Positions 27,230 through 36,643 of a DNA stretch of 64,000 nt are shown in pieces. The translations under genes were made by a program, and so were the position numbers. The DNA is from Mesorhizobium sp. M2A.F.Ca.ET.046.03.2.1. Lineage in GTDB: Bacteria > Pseudomonadota > Alphaproteobacteria > Rhizobiales > Rhizobiaceae. The notes under the pieces were generated by a model that saw only the letters and a program-made list of their open reading frames with translations, did not search any database and was not told the origin of the DNA. How positions within the stretch are numbered: position 1 is the first letter of the stretch; each line of letters starts with the position of its first letter. Location: NCBI RefSeq assembly GCF_003952425.1, contig NZ_CP034449.1, positions 6,002,001-6,066,000 of the forward strand. Reading direction: 5' to 3'.

Positions 27230-27688
27230 TCACACCGGCTTCCGATACGTTTCTTCCGCATCGAACAGCGGCCTGCTGCCGTCGCCGGCAAGCGTTGCTT
27301 TGCCGTCATTCAGCCCCACCGTCCGATAAAAACAAGAACGCCGTCCGGTGTGGCAGGTTGCGTCGTGGCCCAACACTTTCACGCGCAACCATATCGCGTC
27401 CTGGTCACAATCCGTGCGCATCTCGACGACCTGCTGGAAGTTGCCCGAGGTCTCGCCCTTCTTCCACAGCGCATTGCGCGAGCGCGACCAGTAGTGTGCA
27501 ATGCCGGTTTCCAGCGTAAGCGCCAGCGCCTCGGCATTCATATGCGCGACCATCAACAGCATGCCGTCACCGGCGTCGGTGACGACGACGGTGACGAGGC
27601 CCGCGGCGTCGAAGCGCGGAGAAAAGACGGAGCCTTCCTCCAGCGCTTTCTTGTCTGACGGAGCTTTCGGGAATTCGACTGCCGACAT
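27230..27688 (-). CDS. hisI: phosphoribosyl-AMP cyclohydrolase
   Basis: The 152-aa monofunctional HisI opens the adenine ring of phosphoribosyl-AMP, the third step of histidine biosynthesis. The zinc/magnesium motifs are present: TDCDQDAIW (Asp cluster and Cys) and [11 protein letters not shown] (two Cys, His). The fused HisE domain of enteric HisIE is absent, as is usual in alphaproteobacteria. It follows folE by 38 bp on the same strand, so the two unrelated cyclohydrolases may be co-transcribed. Other his genes are not in the window. Confidence 0.95.
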   Translation of the reverse strand: MSAVEFPKAPSDKKALEEGSVFSPRFDAAGLVTVVVTDAGDGMLLMVAHMNAEALALTLETGIAHYWSRSRNALWKKGETSGNFQQVVEMRTDCDQDAIWLRVKVLGHDATCHTGRRSCFYRTVGLNDGKATLAGDGSRPLFDAEETYRKPV

Positions 27689-27726
27689 CGCCGGTCCTTA
27701 TATGTTTGGCCGGCGACGGTCGATCA

Positions 27727-28359
27727 TCAGCCGCCTGCGCGCACCATGGTGACGAAGCGGACCTGCTCCTCGGGCGTATCCTTGAAGACGCCGGTGAAGG
27801 TCGAGGTCAGCGTGGTCGAGCCCTGCTTGCGGATGCCGCGCATGGCCATGCACATGTGCTCGGCCTCGAGCATGACGGCGACGCCGCGCGGGTTGAGCAC
27901 GTCCTGGATGACGCCGGCGATCTGCGCGGTCATCGCTTCCTGAGTCTGCAGGCGGTGGGCGAAGATGTCGACCACGCGCGCGATCTTCGACAGGCCGACA
28001 ACCTTGCCGTCCGGCAGATAGCCGACATGCGCCTTGCCGATGATCGGCACCATGTGATGCTCGCAATGCGAATGGAACTTTATGTCCTTGACGATGACGA
28101 GGTCGTCATAGCCGGCAACCTCCTCGAAGGTACGGCCAAGCTCGTCGGCCGGGCACATGTCGTAGCCGTTGAACATCTCGCGGAAGGCTTTGGTGACACG
28201 CTTCGGCGTATCGACCAGGCCTTCGCGATCCGGATTGTCGCCGGTCCAGCGCAGCAATGTGCGCACGGCGGCCTCGACCTCGGCTTCGCTCGGCCGGTCG
28301 GTGACGGGCTTGTCCAAATATTGTGAAGGGGGCATGATTTTCTTGATGACGGCATCCAT
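27727..28359 (-). CDS. folE: GTP cyclohydrolase I
   Basis: The 210-aa FolE makes 7,8-dihydroneopterin triphosphate, the first step of folate and pterin synthesis. The zinc site is visible in [22 protein letters not shown] and in the later [17 protein letters not shown] (Cys). The start ATG 28359 gives [11 protein letters not shown] and is preceded by GGGAG; the frame extends upstream to 28560 through the divergent intergenic region. It is divergent from the IscU-like gene and upstream of hisI. Confidence 0.95.
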   Translation of the reverse strand: MDAVIKKIMPPSQYLDKPVTDRPSEAEVEAAVRTLLRWTGDNPDREGLVDTPKRVTKAFREMFNGYDMCPADELGRTFEEVAGYDDLVIVKDIKFHSHCEHHMVPIIGKAHVGYLPDGKVVGLSKIARVVDIFAHRLQTQEAMTAQIAGVIQDVLNPRGVAVMLEAEHMCMAMRGIRKQGSTTLTSTFTGVFKDTPEEQVRFVTMVRAGG

Positions 28360-28595
28360 AAAGGCGTCTCCCGTAGTCCCACTCAAAGGTGGGACGAGTT
28401 GAACGGACCATGACCTTTTGGGTGAAAATCGCCCATTTCCATCCCGCAAGCGGCGTGAACAGCGGGGCAACGAAGGCAGCTTCCGGCCGCCTTGTCGATG
28501 CCCGACTGCCACCATTATATATGGTTGGAGCGGAGCGAAAGGAAGACGCGAGAGCGGCAAACCCTGTTCGCTGGGCGGCGACGGATTGGAAAAAT

Positions 28596-29042
28596 ATGAT
28601 CGACGACGTCTACAATGCGAAAATTCTCGGCTTCGCCGGAAACATCGGGCGTATCGGCCGGCTCGATCATCCCGACGCGACCGCCAGGGCGCATTCCAAA
28701 TTGTGCGGCTCGACCGTGACCGTCGACCTCAAGATGGATGGCGACGTGGTGACCGATTTCGCCCATGAGGTGAAGGCCTGCGCGCTCGGCCAGGCCTCTT
28801 CTTCGATCATGGCCCAGCATGTGGTCGGCGCCAACGCCGGCGAATTGCGCGCCGTGCGCGAAACCATGCTGAAGATGCTGAAGGAGAATGGCGCGCCGCC
28901 GGAAGGCCGCTTCGCCGACCTCAAATATCTGGAACCGGTGCGCGACTACAAGGCGCGCCACGCGTCCACCATGCTGACCTTCGACGCGGTGGTCGACGCG
29001 ATCGGCCAGATCGAGAAGAAGCGCGCCGGACAGGCGGCGTGA
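28596..29042 (+). CDS. IscU-like iron-sulfur cluster scaffold protein lacking the third ligand Cys
   Basis: The 148-aa NifU_N/IscU-family protein starts at ATG 28596. The usual first two cluster-binding cysteines are present (Cys37 in SKLCGS, Cys62 in VKACALGQ). The third position, normally a Cys after a basic or His residue, reads RHAST (His122-Ala123). It may therefore hold clusters through other ligands or act as a carrier rather than a full scaffold. No iscS, sufS or hscB lies nearby. The frame extends to 28389 but only through folE promoter sequence. In my recollection this Cys-poor variant is usual in rhizobia. Confidence 0.85.
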   Translation: MIDDVYNAKILGFAGNIGRIGRLDHPDATARAHSKLCGSTVTVDLKMDGDVVTDFAHEVKACALGQASSSIMAQHVVGANAGELRAVRETMLKMLKENGAPPEGRFADLKYLEPVRDYKARHASTMLTFDAVVDAIGQIEKKRAGQAA

Positions 29043-29051
29043 GGACACGGC

Positions 29052-29957
29052 TTAGGCCGCTCCCCTGGTTACAGCGAATTCGCTTCGGATCCAGTCGGCG
29101 AACGCCTTGGCGGGTTCGGCCAGATCCGACAAGTTCCTGGCCACCAGCCAGTAGGCGCCGGAAGCGACATCGATATCGAACGGCTTGATCAAAGTCCCCG
29201 AAGCGAGCTCCTCGCCGACCTGCAGGAGGTCGCCGAGCGCCACGCCATGGCCGAGCAGCGCGGCCTGTTTGGAAAGCGAGACGTCGGTCAGCATCGGGCC
29301 GCGCGCGGGGACCGCCTCGGCGGGCACGCCGGCCGCCTGGAACCAGCGCGCCCAGCCCTGGCGGTTTTCCTCGTGCAGCAGCGTGTAATGGCGAAGGTCG
29401 ATCGGCTTTTCCAGGGGAGGGCCGGCGGCAAGCAGCGCCGGCGACAGGACCGGTGAATCGACGGTTGAGGCCAGGCGCTCGGCCTCGCTGCGCGGCCACG
29501 ATGTGGCGTGCGCGCTGAAGCGCAAGGCGAGCTCGGGCTGATCGCTGCGGAACTCGATCGGCCGTGGATCGACTTCGAGGGAAACGTCGATATCGGGCCG
29601 CAACTGGCGAAAGCGATTGAGCCGTGGCACCAGCCACACGGCGGCGAGCGACGGTTCGACGCTGACGCGCACGACGGCTTGGGCTGGCGAGGCCGTGAGC
29701 TCGGAAAGCACGCGGTGGATATCGTCGAAGCTTCTCACCAATCGGCCGAGCAGCCGATGGCCCGCATCCGTCAGTTCGACACGGCGATGGAGACGTAGGA
29801 ACAGCGGTCTTCCCAGAAAGGTCTCGAGCTCGCGTATCTGCCGGCTGATCGCGGCCTGTGAGACATAAAGCTCCTCTGCCGCCCGGCTGAAGCTCAAATG
29901 CCGGCCGGCCGTCTCGAAGCTTCTCAATGCCGTCAGCGGCAGGCGGCTCCGCTTCAT
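29052..29957 (-). CDS. LysR-family transcriptional regulator (GcvA-like)
   Basis: The 301-aa LTTR has an N-terminal winged HTH (LTALRSFETAGRHLSFSRAAEELYVSQAAISRQIRELE) and a periplasmic-binding-protein-like effector domain, closest in feel to the GcvA subgroup. I prefer the second ATG (29957): GAGG lies 8 bases before it but only 2 before the ATG at 29963. A 15-bp palindrome of LTTR type overlaps the start and suggests autoregulation. The regulated target is unclear because the divergent ORF at 30049 looks broken. Confidence 0.9.
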   Translation of the reverse strand: MKRSRLPLTALRSFETAGRHLSFSRAAEELYVSQAAISRQIRELETFLGRPLFLRLHRRVELTDAGHRLLGRLVRSFDDIHRVLSELTASPAQAVVRVSVEPSLAAVWLVPRLNRFRQLRPDIDVSLEVDPRPIEFRSDQPELALRFSAHATSWPRSEAERLASTVDSPVLSPALLAAGPPLEKPIDLRHYTLLHEENRQGWARWFQAAGVPAEAVPARGPMLTDVSLSKQAALLGHGVALGDLLQVGEELASGTLIKPFDIDVASGAYWLVARNLSDLAEPAKAFADWIRSEFAVTRGAA

Positions 29958-29961
29958 TCGC

Positions 29962-29976
29962 ATAACCTCAAGTTAT
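29962..29976. promoter_or_regulatory. LTTR-type operator, ATAAC-N5-GTTAT
   Basis: The perfect palindrome ATAACCTCAAGTTAT has the T-N11-A form of LysR-family binding sites. It covers the LysR gene start and lies in the intergenic space facing the divergent ORF at 30049. It is probably the site through which the regulator represses itself and controls the divergent unit. Confidence 0.5.
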
Positions 29977-30048
29977 CCGAGGCGGAAATTATACTCGTTT
30001 GAGGAGGAAGGCCAGCGGCAGTCTAATCCGTGTCAAAGGAGACCTGCC

Positions 30049-30273
30049 ATGAACGAGTTCCTGGCCATTTTCAGCGACGTGGTACGGATAGCGACCTTCC
30101 AATGGCATGGTGGAGTCGTGCGCGACGGCCGCCATGACCGCCGCGATCTTCCCGCTCACCATCGCCCATGGACCGGCAGCCATCCCATCCGGCGCTCCAG
30201 GCCTTGAGGGCAAAGCATTGCGTTTCAGCGTCGAAGCCCACATCTATCGCGCAGTGAAACAGGCTGGGGAGCG
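30049..30273 (+). pseudogene. possible broken small ORF divergent from the LysR gene
   Basis: ATG 30049 has a very good ribosome-binding site (AAAGGAGA, 7 bases away) and opens as MNEFLAIFSDVVRIATF with coding-like third positions. About codon 18 the codon bias moves to another frame, which then reads GMVESCATAAMTAAIFPLTIAHGP and onward with nearly all GC third positions, running past the yidD start. The original frame meets TGA near 30205. This pattern fits a small gene with a frameshift around 30097-30107. I do not recognise the product, and it may instead be a short leader peptide. It otherwise fills the 310-bp gap between lysR and yidD. Confidence 0.3.
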
Positions 30274-30642
30274 ATGGGCGACCATCACGGAAATACGCAC
30301 CGGCCGATCCAGCAGGGACGCAATTGGCCGGGGCCATGGCGCAAGACGCCCGGGCGCATCCTCGGCACGTCGCTCGTGCGCCTTTATCAATTGACGCTTT
30401 CAGGCTTTGTCGGCAACAGCTGCCGGCACCTGCCGACCTGCTCCGAATACGCGCATGAGGCGATCGCCCGCCATGGCCTGTGGGCCGGCGGCTGGATGGG
30501 GCTGTTCAGAATCTCACGCTGCGGGCCGTTCGGAACGCATGGCATCGATCGCGTGCCGGAGGTGCTTGCGGCGCGCTATGTCTGGTTCATGCCCTGGCGC
30601 TACTGGCGGATCGGCAAAAGGCGCGGCGACCCCGAAATCTGA
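30274..30642 (+). CDS. yidD: membrane protein insertion efficiency factor YidD
   Basis: The 122-aa YidD-family protein assists YidC-dependent insertion at the cytoplasmic face of the inner membrane. The signature is clear: LVRLYQLTLSGFVGNSCRHLPTCSEYAHEAIARHG, with the conserved Cys pair, then WMGLFRISRCGPFGTHGIDRVP. The N-terminal 30 residues (Gly/His/Pro/Arg-rich) extend beyond the core family. ATG 30274 follows GGGGAG. It is usually found near rnpA/yidC, but here it stands alone, followed by a two-level hairpin. Confidence 0.93.
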   Translation: MGDHHGNTHRPIQQGRNWPGPWRKTPGRILGTSLVRLYQLTLSGFVGNSCRHLPTCSEYAHEAIARHGLWAGGWMGLFRISRCGPFGTHGIDRVPEVLAARYVWFMPWRYWRIGKRRGDPEI

Positions 30643-30644
30643 TT

Positions 30645-30698
30645 GCTTCGCCGTGATGCGGACCGGATTTTAACGGTCCGGTAGGGTTAACGCGAAGC
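30645..30698. terminator. two-level hairpin after yidD
   Basis: Outer arms GCTTCGC (30645-30651) and GCGAAGC (30692-30698) enclose inner arms CGGACCG (30659-30665) and CGGTCCG (30674-30680). It starts 2 bases after the yidD stop. There is no T-tract, so it is a possible transcript end or stabiliser. Confidence 0.4.
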
Positions 30699-30785
30699 TG
30701 CACAAACATTGCCAATTTGAGACAAAATCGAGACAAGTCGCCTCGCTAAGCCGCTCCCGCAATCTCATACCGGAGTGACTTCGCC

Positions 30786-31592
30786 ATGCGCCAGATGGAC
30801 CGCTATCCCTTCATTTTTGCCATCGTCCTTTTCCTTCTGGCCTGGATGCTCGGCTTGCCGGTGCGGGCGCAATCGGCGCCGCTCAACGACATCCGCTGCA
30901 CGCTGATCCAGGATGCGCAAAGCGGCGCCACGCTTTACCAGGACGGCGTCTGCGATCAGCGCGTCAGTCCGGCCTCGACGTTCAAGGTGCCCCTGGCGCT
31001 GATCGGCTATGACGCAGGCATCTTAAGCGAAGTGCACACGCCGAGCTGGGGCTACAAGCCGGAATTCAAGGCGGCGAAGCGCGACCAGAAGACCGTCGAT
31101 CCAACGATCTGGGAACGCGATTCCATCGTCTGGTACTCGCGCGAGATCACGCGGCGGCTCGGCGCCGAAAAATTCGCCGGCTACGTGTCGAGATTCGGCT
31201 ATGGCAACAAGGACGTCTCGGGCGATGCCGGCAAGGATAACGGACTGACGCAATCCTGGATCAATTCCTCGCTCGAAATATCGCCGGTCGAGCAGACGGC
31301 GTTCCTGCGCCAACTGCTCGCCGGCAAGATGCCGGTGTCGGCGAAGGCGCATGAAATGACCAGGGCAATCCTGCCGACCTTCGCGGCAGCAGACTGGACG
31401 GTGCAGGGCAAGACCGGCAGCACCCGGCTTGGCCAGGATGGCAGGCGCTCGCTTGGGTGGTTCGTCGGCTGGGCCGAGAAGGGCGGGCGCCGCATCGTCT
31501 TTGCAAGGCTGGTCGTCGATGCCAAGCGTGCCGACCAGCCGAAAGGTCTCGCGACGCGCGCGGCGTTCCTGAAGATTTGCCGCAACTGGTGA
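30786..31592 (+). CDS. class D (OXA-type) beta-lactamase
   Basis: The 268-aa periplasmic serine beta-lactamase has a signal peptide (about residues 1-31, ending RAQSA). All class D motifs are in place: STFK (Ser64-Lys67), SxV as SIV (113-115), YGN (139-141) and KTG (209-211), with WFVGW following. It hydrolyses beta-lactams with a carboxylated active-site lysine; the spectrum cannot be predicted. Base composition resembles the neighbours, and no mobile element flanks it, so it looks like a resident chromosomal gene. An alternative start is ATG 30795. No regulator is adjacent. Confidence 0.92.
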   Translation: MRQMDRYPFIFAIVLFLLAWMLGLPVRAQSAPLNDIRCTLIQDAQSGATLYQDGVCDQRVSPASTFKVPLALIGYDAGILSEVHTPSWGYKPEFKAAKRDQKTVDPTIWERDSIVWYSREITRRLGAEKFAGYVSRFGYGNKDVSGDAGKDNGLTQSWINSSLEISPVEQTAFLRQLLAGKMPVSAKAHEMTRAILPTFAAADWTVQGKTGSTRLGQDGRRSLGWFVGWAEKGGRRIVFARLVVDAKRADQPKGLATRAAFLKICRNW

Positions 31593-31603
31593 AGTAGCCT
31601 CTC

Positions 31604-32436
31604 TCAGATGCTGCGGCGGGCGCGCAGGATGTGCCCGCCGGAATTGCTTTTGGTGCTCGGCAGCTTGGCGAAACGGGCGGCAATGTCGCCGTTGTCGAGA
31701 TCCTCGATATCGTCGAAGCCGAGATCCGCGAGCGACTTCGCCAATTCATCGGGAACAAAGAAACTGATCCAGGGCTCGACGACCGCCGCGACGCGCGCCG
31801 CATAGAAGGCAAGCGTCGCTCGGCCCGCGGCGCCACGATTCCCGGCCGGCTCGCTGTAGTCGAAGGCGACCTCCGAGCCGGCGAGGCCGGCAATGTAGCC
31901 AAGCGTGGCAAAAATCGCTTCGCGCGTCAGGTAGGGCACGACGCCCAGCCAGATGAAAAAGCTCGGCTCGTTCGCTTTCAGACTGCCGCCGCCAATTCGC
32001 CTGCCAGACTCTGGCGTTCGAAATCGACCGGCACGAAGGCGGCGCCGGCCGGCTCGGCAAGACCGGCTTCGGCGATGCGTTGGCGCTTCCAAGCCTGTGT
32101 CGCCGGGTGATCGACCTCGAAGACCGCGAGGTCGGGATATGGATTGCGCAGCGCAAAAATGTCGAGGCCGGCGCCAAGCACCACGACTTGGGCGACGCCG
32201 CGTCGCACCGCCGCCGCCAGCCAGTCCTCGGCAAGGCGGGCGCGTGAGGCAACGAACAGGCGCATGCGGCGGCCATGTTCGTCTTCCCGCGAGAGTTCCC
32301 CGGCGTTTGGCGCAGCCTCGCCCAGAATCGGGAGCGCGTAGGGATCGCGAAACAGCGCCGCTTGCGGTGAGAATTGATGAAGGGCACGCAAGCGCGCGAC
32401 GCGCAGGGCGGTTCGGCTGGGGGATGCGTCTTCCAT
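31604..32436 (-). pseudogene. class I SAM-dependent methyltransferase (TIGR00027/LCMT-like), frameshifted
   Basis: The N-terminal part (ATG 32436, MEDASPSRTALRVARLRALHQ) contains the SAM-binding VVVLGAGLDIFALR and FVPVDFERQSL, then hits TGA right after GELAAAV. The rest of the family continues in another frame as LKANEPSFFIWLGVVPYLTREA, through to 31604. One inserted G (minus strand, near forward 31983; GCAGTCTG to GCAGGTCTG) gives a continuous 277-aa protein reading LAAAGLKANEPSFFIWLG. Family members are putative O-methyltransferases of unknown substrate. It converges on the beta-lactamase gene with 11 bp between them. It may be a sequencing error or a recent mutation. Confidence 0.8.
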
Positions 32437-32662
32437 AGTTCGTATACAAGCTGCGCCGCGCTCTGTTCACAAGCCCGCGCGAAGCGCCTGCGACACTACT
32501 GGCGCCATTTCCTGACGGGCCGCTCTTTACCTGACGCGGCACTGCCTCTAAAACCGCGCCGCTGCCGGACGCCTCCGGCTAACCCTCTGCATGCAGCAAC
32601 GCATCCTGCGACATGCATTTCACCACCCGCGCTCGTTTGCGGGACTGGATAGGAGAATCCTG

Positions 32663-34639
32663 ATGCCGAATTCCGTTTCCCTGACATTTCCCGATGGTTC
32701 GATCCGCGAGTATGACGCGGCGCTGACCGGCGCTGGCCTTGCCGAGTCGATCTCAAAGTCGCTGGCCAAGAAGGCTGTCGCCTATAGCCTCGACGGCACC
32801 GTGCGCGATCTTTCCGATCCGCTCGGCACGTCGGGCAAGGTCGAGATCATCACCCGCGAGGATCCGCGCGCGCTGGAACTCATCCGACACGATGCGGCGC
32901 ATGTGCTGGCCGAGGCCGTGCAGGAGCTGTGGCCGGGAACGCAGGTGACGATCGGGCCGGTGATCGAGAACGGGTTCTACTACGACTTCGCGCGCAACGA
33001 GCCGTTCACGCCGGACGATTTCCCGGCGATCGAGAAGAAGATGCGCGAGATCATCCAGCGCAACAAGCCGTTCACCAGGGAGGTGTGGTCGCGCGAAAAG
33101 GCGAAGAAGGTCTTCGCCGAGAAGGGCGAGCGCTACAAGCTCGAGCTGATCGACGCCATCCCTGAGGACCAGGACCTCAAGATCTACGCTCAGGGCGACT
33201 GGTTCGACCTCTGCCGCGGTCCGCACATGGCTTCGACCGGGCAGATCGGCAACGCCTTCAAGCTGATGAAGGTGGCTGGCGCATATTGGCGCGGCGATTC
33301 CAACAACCCGATGCTGACGCGCATCTACGGCACCGCTTGGGCCGACCAGGCGCAGCTCGACGCCTACCAGACGCTGTTGGAAGAGGCCGAGAAGCGCGAT
33401 CACCGCAAGCTCGGGCGCGAGATGGACCTGTTCCATTTCCAGGAAGAGGGGCCTGGCGTCGTCTTCTGGCACGCCAAGGGCTGGAAGATGGTGCAGAACC
33501 TGATCAACTACATGCGCCGCCGCCTCGACGAGCACGGCTATCAGGAAGTCAACGCGCCGCAGGTGCTCGACAAGAGCCTGTGGGAGACGTCGGGACATTG
33601 GGGCTGGTATCGCGACGCGATGTTCAAGGTGACCGTCGCCGGCGACGACACCGATGACGACCGCGTCTTCGCGCTGAAGCCGATGAACTGTCCGGGACAT
33701 GTGCAGATCTTCAAGCATGGGTTGAAGTCCTACCGGGAACTGCCCGTGAAACTTGCTGAGTTCGGCAATGTGCATCGCTACGAGCCGTCCGGCGCGCTGC
33801 ATGGGCTGATGCGGGTGCGCGGCTTCACGCAGGACGACGCGCATATCTTCTGCACGGAGGAGCAGCTGGCCGCCGAGTGCCTGCGCATCAACGACCTGAT
33901 CCTGTCGACCTATGCCGATTTCGGCTTCGACGAGGTCAGCGTGAAGCTGTCGACGCGGCCGGACAAGCGCGTCGGCACCGACGAGGCCTGGGACCATGCC
34001 GAGGCGATCATGAGCAATGTGCTGGAGACGATCCGCACGCGCTCCGGAAACCGCATCAAGACCTCGATCAATCCGGGCGAGGGCGCCTTCTACGGGCCGA
34101 AATTCGAATATGTGCTGAAGGACGCCATCGGTCGCGAATGGCAATGCGGCACCACGCAGGTCGACTTCAACCTGCCGGAACGCTTCGGCGCCTTCTATAT
34201 CGGCTCGGATTCGGAGAAGAAGCAGCCGGTGATGGTGCATCGCGCCGTCTGCGGCTCGATGGAGCGGTTCCTCGGCATCCTGATCGAGAACTATTCCGGC
34301 CATTTCCCGCTATGGTTCGCGCCGCTCCAGGTGGTGGTGGCGACGATCACCTCGGATGCGGACGAATATGCCTTGAAAGTCGTCGACCGGTTGAAGGCCG
34401 CAGGGCTGCTCGCCGAAGCCGACCTTCGCAACGAGAAGATCAACTACAAGGTGCGCGAGCATTCGCTCGCCAAGGTGCCGGTCATCCTCGTCTGCGGCAA
34501 GCGCGAGGCGGAAGAAGAAACCGTCAATGTCCGCCGGCTGGGCTCCCGCGACCAGGAATCGCTGAAGCTCGAGGACGCGGTCAAGGCTCTCGCCGACGAG
34601 GCGGTCTCGCCGGATCGCAAGCGTCGCGCGGCGGCCTGA
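32663..34639 (+). CDS. thrS: threonyl-tRNA synthetase
   Basis: The 658-aa class II synthetase charges tRNA-Thr. It has a TGS domain ([15 protein letters not shown]), an N2 editing domain with [19 protein letters not shown] and the metal-binding Cys/His residues. The catalytic core carries [12 protein letters not shown] (zinc Cys), [26 protein letters not shown] (motif 2) and [17 protein letters not shown] (motif 3 region), followed by a C-terminal anticodon-binding domain. ATG 32663 has AGGAG six bases upstream. I see no gene and no recognisable T-box in the 226 bp before it. Confidence 0.97.
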   Translation: MPNSVSLTFPDGSIREYDAALTGAGLAESISKSLAKKAVAYSLDGTVRDLSDPLGTSGKVEIITREDPRALELIRHDAAHVLAEAVQELWPGTQVTIGPVIENGFYYDFARNEPFTPDDFPAIEKKMREIIQRNKPFTREVWSREKAKKVFAEKGERYKLELIDAIPEDQDLKIYAQGDWFDLCRGPHMASTGQIGNAFKLMKVAGAYWRGDSNNPMLTRIYGTAWADQAQLDAYQTLLEEAEKRDHRKLGREMDLFHFQEEGPGVVFWHAKGWKMVQNLINYMRRRLDEHGYQEVNAPQVLDKSLWETSGHWGWYRDAMFKVTVAGDDTDDDRVFALKPMNCPGHVQIFKHGLKSYRELPVKLAEFGNVHRYEPSGALHGLMRVRGFTQDDAHIFCTEEQLAAECLRINDLILSTYADFGFDEVSVKLSTRPDKRVGTDEAWDHAEAIMSNVLETIRTRSGNRIKTSINPGEGAFYGPKFEYVLKDAIGREWQCGTTQVDFNLPERFGAFYIGSDSEKKQPVMVHRAVCGSMERFLGILIENYSGHFPLWFAPLQVVVATITSDADEYALKVVDRLKAAGLLAEADLRNEKINYKVREHSLAKVPVILVCGKREAEEETVNVRRLGSRDQESLKLEDAVKALADEAVSPDRKRRAAA

Positions 34640-34661
34640 TACACCAGCACTTTCTAAAATG

Positions 34662-34686
34662 GCGGTGGCCGGTCCACCGCTATTTT
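34662..34686 (+). terminator. probable thrS terminator hairpin
   Basis: GCGGTGG (34662-34668) pairs with CCACCGC (34674-34680) around a 5-nt loop, immediately followed by TATTTT. It begins 22 bases after the thrS stop and lies before the next gene. Confidence 0.55.
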
Positions 34687-34722
34687 CATATGCCTGTCAC
34701 GCCAGCCGTGTAACGAGCCGCC

Positions 34723-35664
34723 ATGCTCAAATTGAAACCGCGGGAAAGACGTTTTCCCGAGCTCTCCTATGCCAACCCGCATCAGCCGGTGCTGACGCGC
34801 TGGTTCATCCATTCGGTCGAGGGTTTGTCCGGCCGCGACCGTTTTGCCGCGCTTTATGACTTCTGGCGCAGGCAAGTGGTGCCGACCGGCGACCGCGTGT
34901 TCAGCCGTATGCTGGAACTGATCGACGTCAAGGTCCGCAACGCCGTGCAATGGCCGCCGGCGGCGCTGCCGGACACGCCGCTGGTCATCGTCGCCAACCA
35001 TCCCTTCGGCATCGGCGACGGCATTGCCGTGCTTTCGCTGGTCGAGCAGCTCGGCCGGCCTTTCCGGGTCATGATCCACAAGGATCTGCTCAGGATCCGC
35101 GAGATGGAGCCCTATTCGCTGCCCATCGATTTTTCCGAAACGAAGGAAGCGCTGAAGAACAACATGGCTGTGCGTCATGAGGCGGTGCGTCTGCTGAAGG
35201 AAGGCGTCACCATCGTCGTCTTCCCGGCCGGCGGTGTCGCCACGGCGCCCAAGGGTTTCGGCCGCGCCATCGACCTGCCGTGGAAGATGTTCCCGGCCAA
35301 GCTCGTCCAGGACGCCAAGGCCTCGGTTATCCCGATGCATTTTTCCGGCCAGAACGGCCGTCTGTTCCATCTCGTCAGCGGCCCGATGAACATGGCCGAG
35401 CGCGACAACCGCGTGGCGAAGTTCATCGGCAAGGCGTCGCTGACGCTGCGCACCTCCTTGCTCATCCGCGAGTTCGCGCGGCTGTCGGGCAAGGCGATCG
35501 AGGTGCGCATCGGTGATGTGCTGAGATGGAGCGACCTCGAGCCGCTGCGCGACCGCAAGGCACTGCTCGATCGGCTCTATCGCGCGGTGTTCGACCTGTC
35601 GACGCCCTCCGTGCAACGCACCCGCGTGCCTTTCCTGCCGAGGCGGATGCGCAAGGCGGCCTGA
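34723..35664 (+). CDS. lysophospholipid acyltransferase family protein (PlsC/OlsA-like)
   Basis: The 313-aa predicted acyltransferase has the NHPFGIGDG motif, a variant of the PlsC HX4D catalytic box with the His and Asp one residue further apart. The phosphate-binding FPAGGVATAPKG replaces FPEGT, and the later IPMHFSGQNGRLFH corresponds to block IV. It likely transfers acyl groups in phospholipid or ornithine-lipid synthesis at the inner membrane. It is separated from thrS by a probable terminator and is convergent with the next gene. The exact acceptor is unknown. Confidence 0.82.
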   Translation: MLKLKPRERRFPELSYANPHQPVLTRWFIHSVEGLSGRDRFAALYDFWRRQVVPTGDRVFSRMLELIDVKVRNAVQWPPAALPDTPLVIVANHPFGIGDGIAVLSLVEQLGRPFRVMIHKDLLRIREMEPYSLPIDFSETKEALKNNMAVRHEAVRLLKEGVTIVVFPAGGVATAPKGFGRAIDLPWKMFPAKLVQDAKASVIPMHFSGQNGRLFHLVSGPMNMAERDNRVAKFIGKASLTLRTSLLIREFARLSGKAIEVRIGDVLRWSDLEPLRDRKALLDRLYRAVFDLSTPSVQRTRVPFLPRRMRKAA

Positions 35665-35677
35665 CAGCTCAGATGTA

Positions 35678-36643
35678 TCAGTCCGCGCCTTCCTCGGGAT
35701 CGATGGCGGACGACTCGTTGGCCACGACCTCGATCTCCTGGTTCTGGCCGGCCACGACGGTGAAATCCTTCTGGTAGATGCGGTCGCGGTTCTTGGCGAT
35801 GATGGTGTACTGGCCTTCGGCCAGCACCATCGAGGCGAAGGCTCCGACGGCTTCCTTGATCGGGTCGCCGCTCTCGTTGAGCAGCGACCAGGACGTGTCG
35901 GCGATGGCTTCGCCGCCGGGCTCGCGCACCAGCTTCATCGTCATCTCGGCCGCCCGGTGCTCGACGGTTGCCTCGGTCAGCTTGCCGGCCTCGACGCGGA
36001 TATCGGAGCGGATCACGGCGTTGACCGCGCCATAGGTGGAGACGACGTGGTAGGTGCCGGCGTTCAGCCGCACCACAGTGTTCGGCGCCACGTCGGGGGC
36101 GATCAGCGCCCGGTCGCCATTGGCGGCGGGATGGTCTTCATAGATCGAGAAGCGCAGTTTCTTCGACTGGATTGGGGCGCCGCCCGATGTCACTGCGTCG
36201 AGCTTGAGGCCGCCGGCGTCGAGCACCAGGCTTTCGTGCCTGGCCGCCTTGCCGACGGTGATGCGCTTGGTGGCGCCGGCGCGTCCATAGGAGGCGTGGA
36301 CCAGATAGCTGCCGGGGTCGAGCTGGAACACGGCCGTGCCGCCATGAGCTGAGGCCACCATCGGAAGCTTGCCGTCGCTTGACGGCTGCGGCTTGAACAC
36401 CCGCCAGACAATGCCGCGGGTGATGTCGGCGCCCTTGTCGGTCAGTTGCGCCGACAGGGTGATGGCGCCGCCATTGCCGAGCGCCAGCGGTGCTCCTGTC
36501 TTCGGCGTCGCGTAGCTCGAAATGCCCGGAAGCTTGAGGTCGCCGACATCGTTGGCGTTCTGGGCCAGCGCGAAGGAAACCGGCACCGCGAACAACGCAG
36601 CGACGAGCGCGATCACCAAAAGGCGCAGGGTCCCCTCAAACAT
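35678..36643 (-). CDS. exported protein with repeated beta-sandwich-like units
   Basis: The 321-aa protein starts at ATG 36643 with a signal peptide ending PVSFALAQ. The mature part seems built of about three or four units of 70-80 residues with a shared pattern: VWRVFKP...FQLDPGSYLVHASYGRAGATKRITV, then LRFSIYED...VRLNAGTYHVVSTYGAVNAV, then WSLLNESGD...VLAEGQYTIIAKNRDRIYQKDFTVV. The G-x-Y-x-V/I strand motif recalls carboxypeptidase-regulatory-like or PEGA folds. It is probably a periplasmic structural protein. I do not recognise a named family. The acidic tail ends DPEEGAD. Confidence 0.75.
   Translation of the reverse strand: MFEGTLRLLVIALVAALFAVPVSFALAQNANDVGDLKLPGISSYATPKTGAPLALGNGGAITLSAQLTDKGADITRGIVWRVFKPQPSSDGKLPMVASAHGGTAVFQLDPGSYLVHASYGRAGATKRITVGKAARHESLVLDAGGLKLDAVTSGGAPIQSKKLRFSIYEDHPAANGDRALIAPDVAPNTVVRLNAGTYHVVSTYGAVNAVIRSDIRVEAGKLTEATVEHRAAEMTMKLVREPGGEAIADTSWSLLNESGDPIKEAVGAFASMVLAEGQYTIIAKNRDRIYQKDFTVVAGQNQEIEVVANESSAIDPEEGAD

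Noticed and set aside
32437..32662. A T-box or other leader regulating thrS
   Set aside because: No T-box consensus or terminator/antiterminator pair could be traced, and T-boxes are not expected in alphaproteobacteria.
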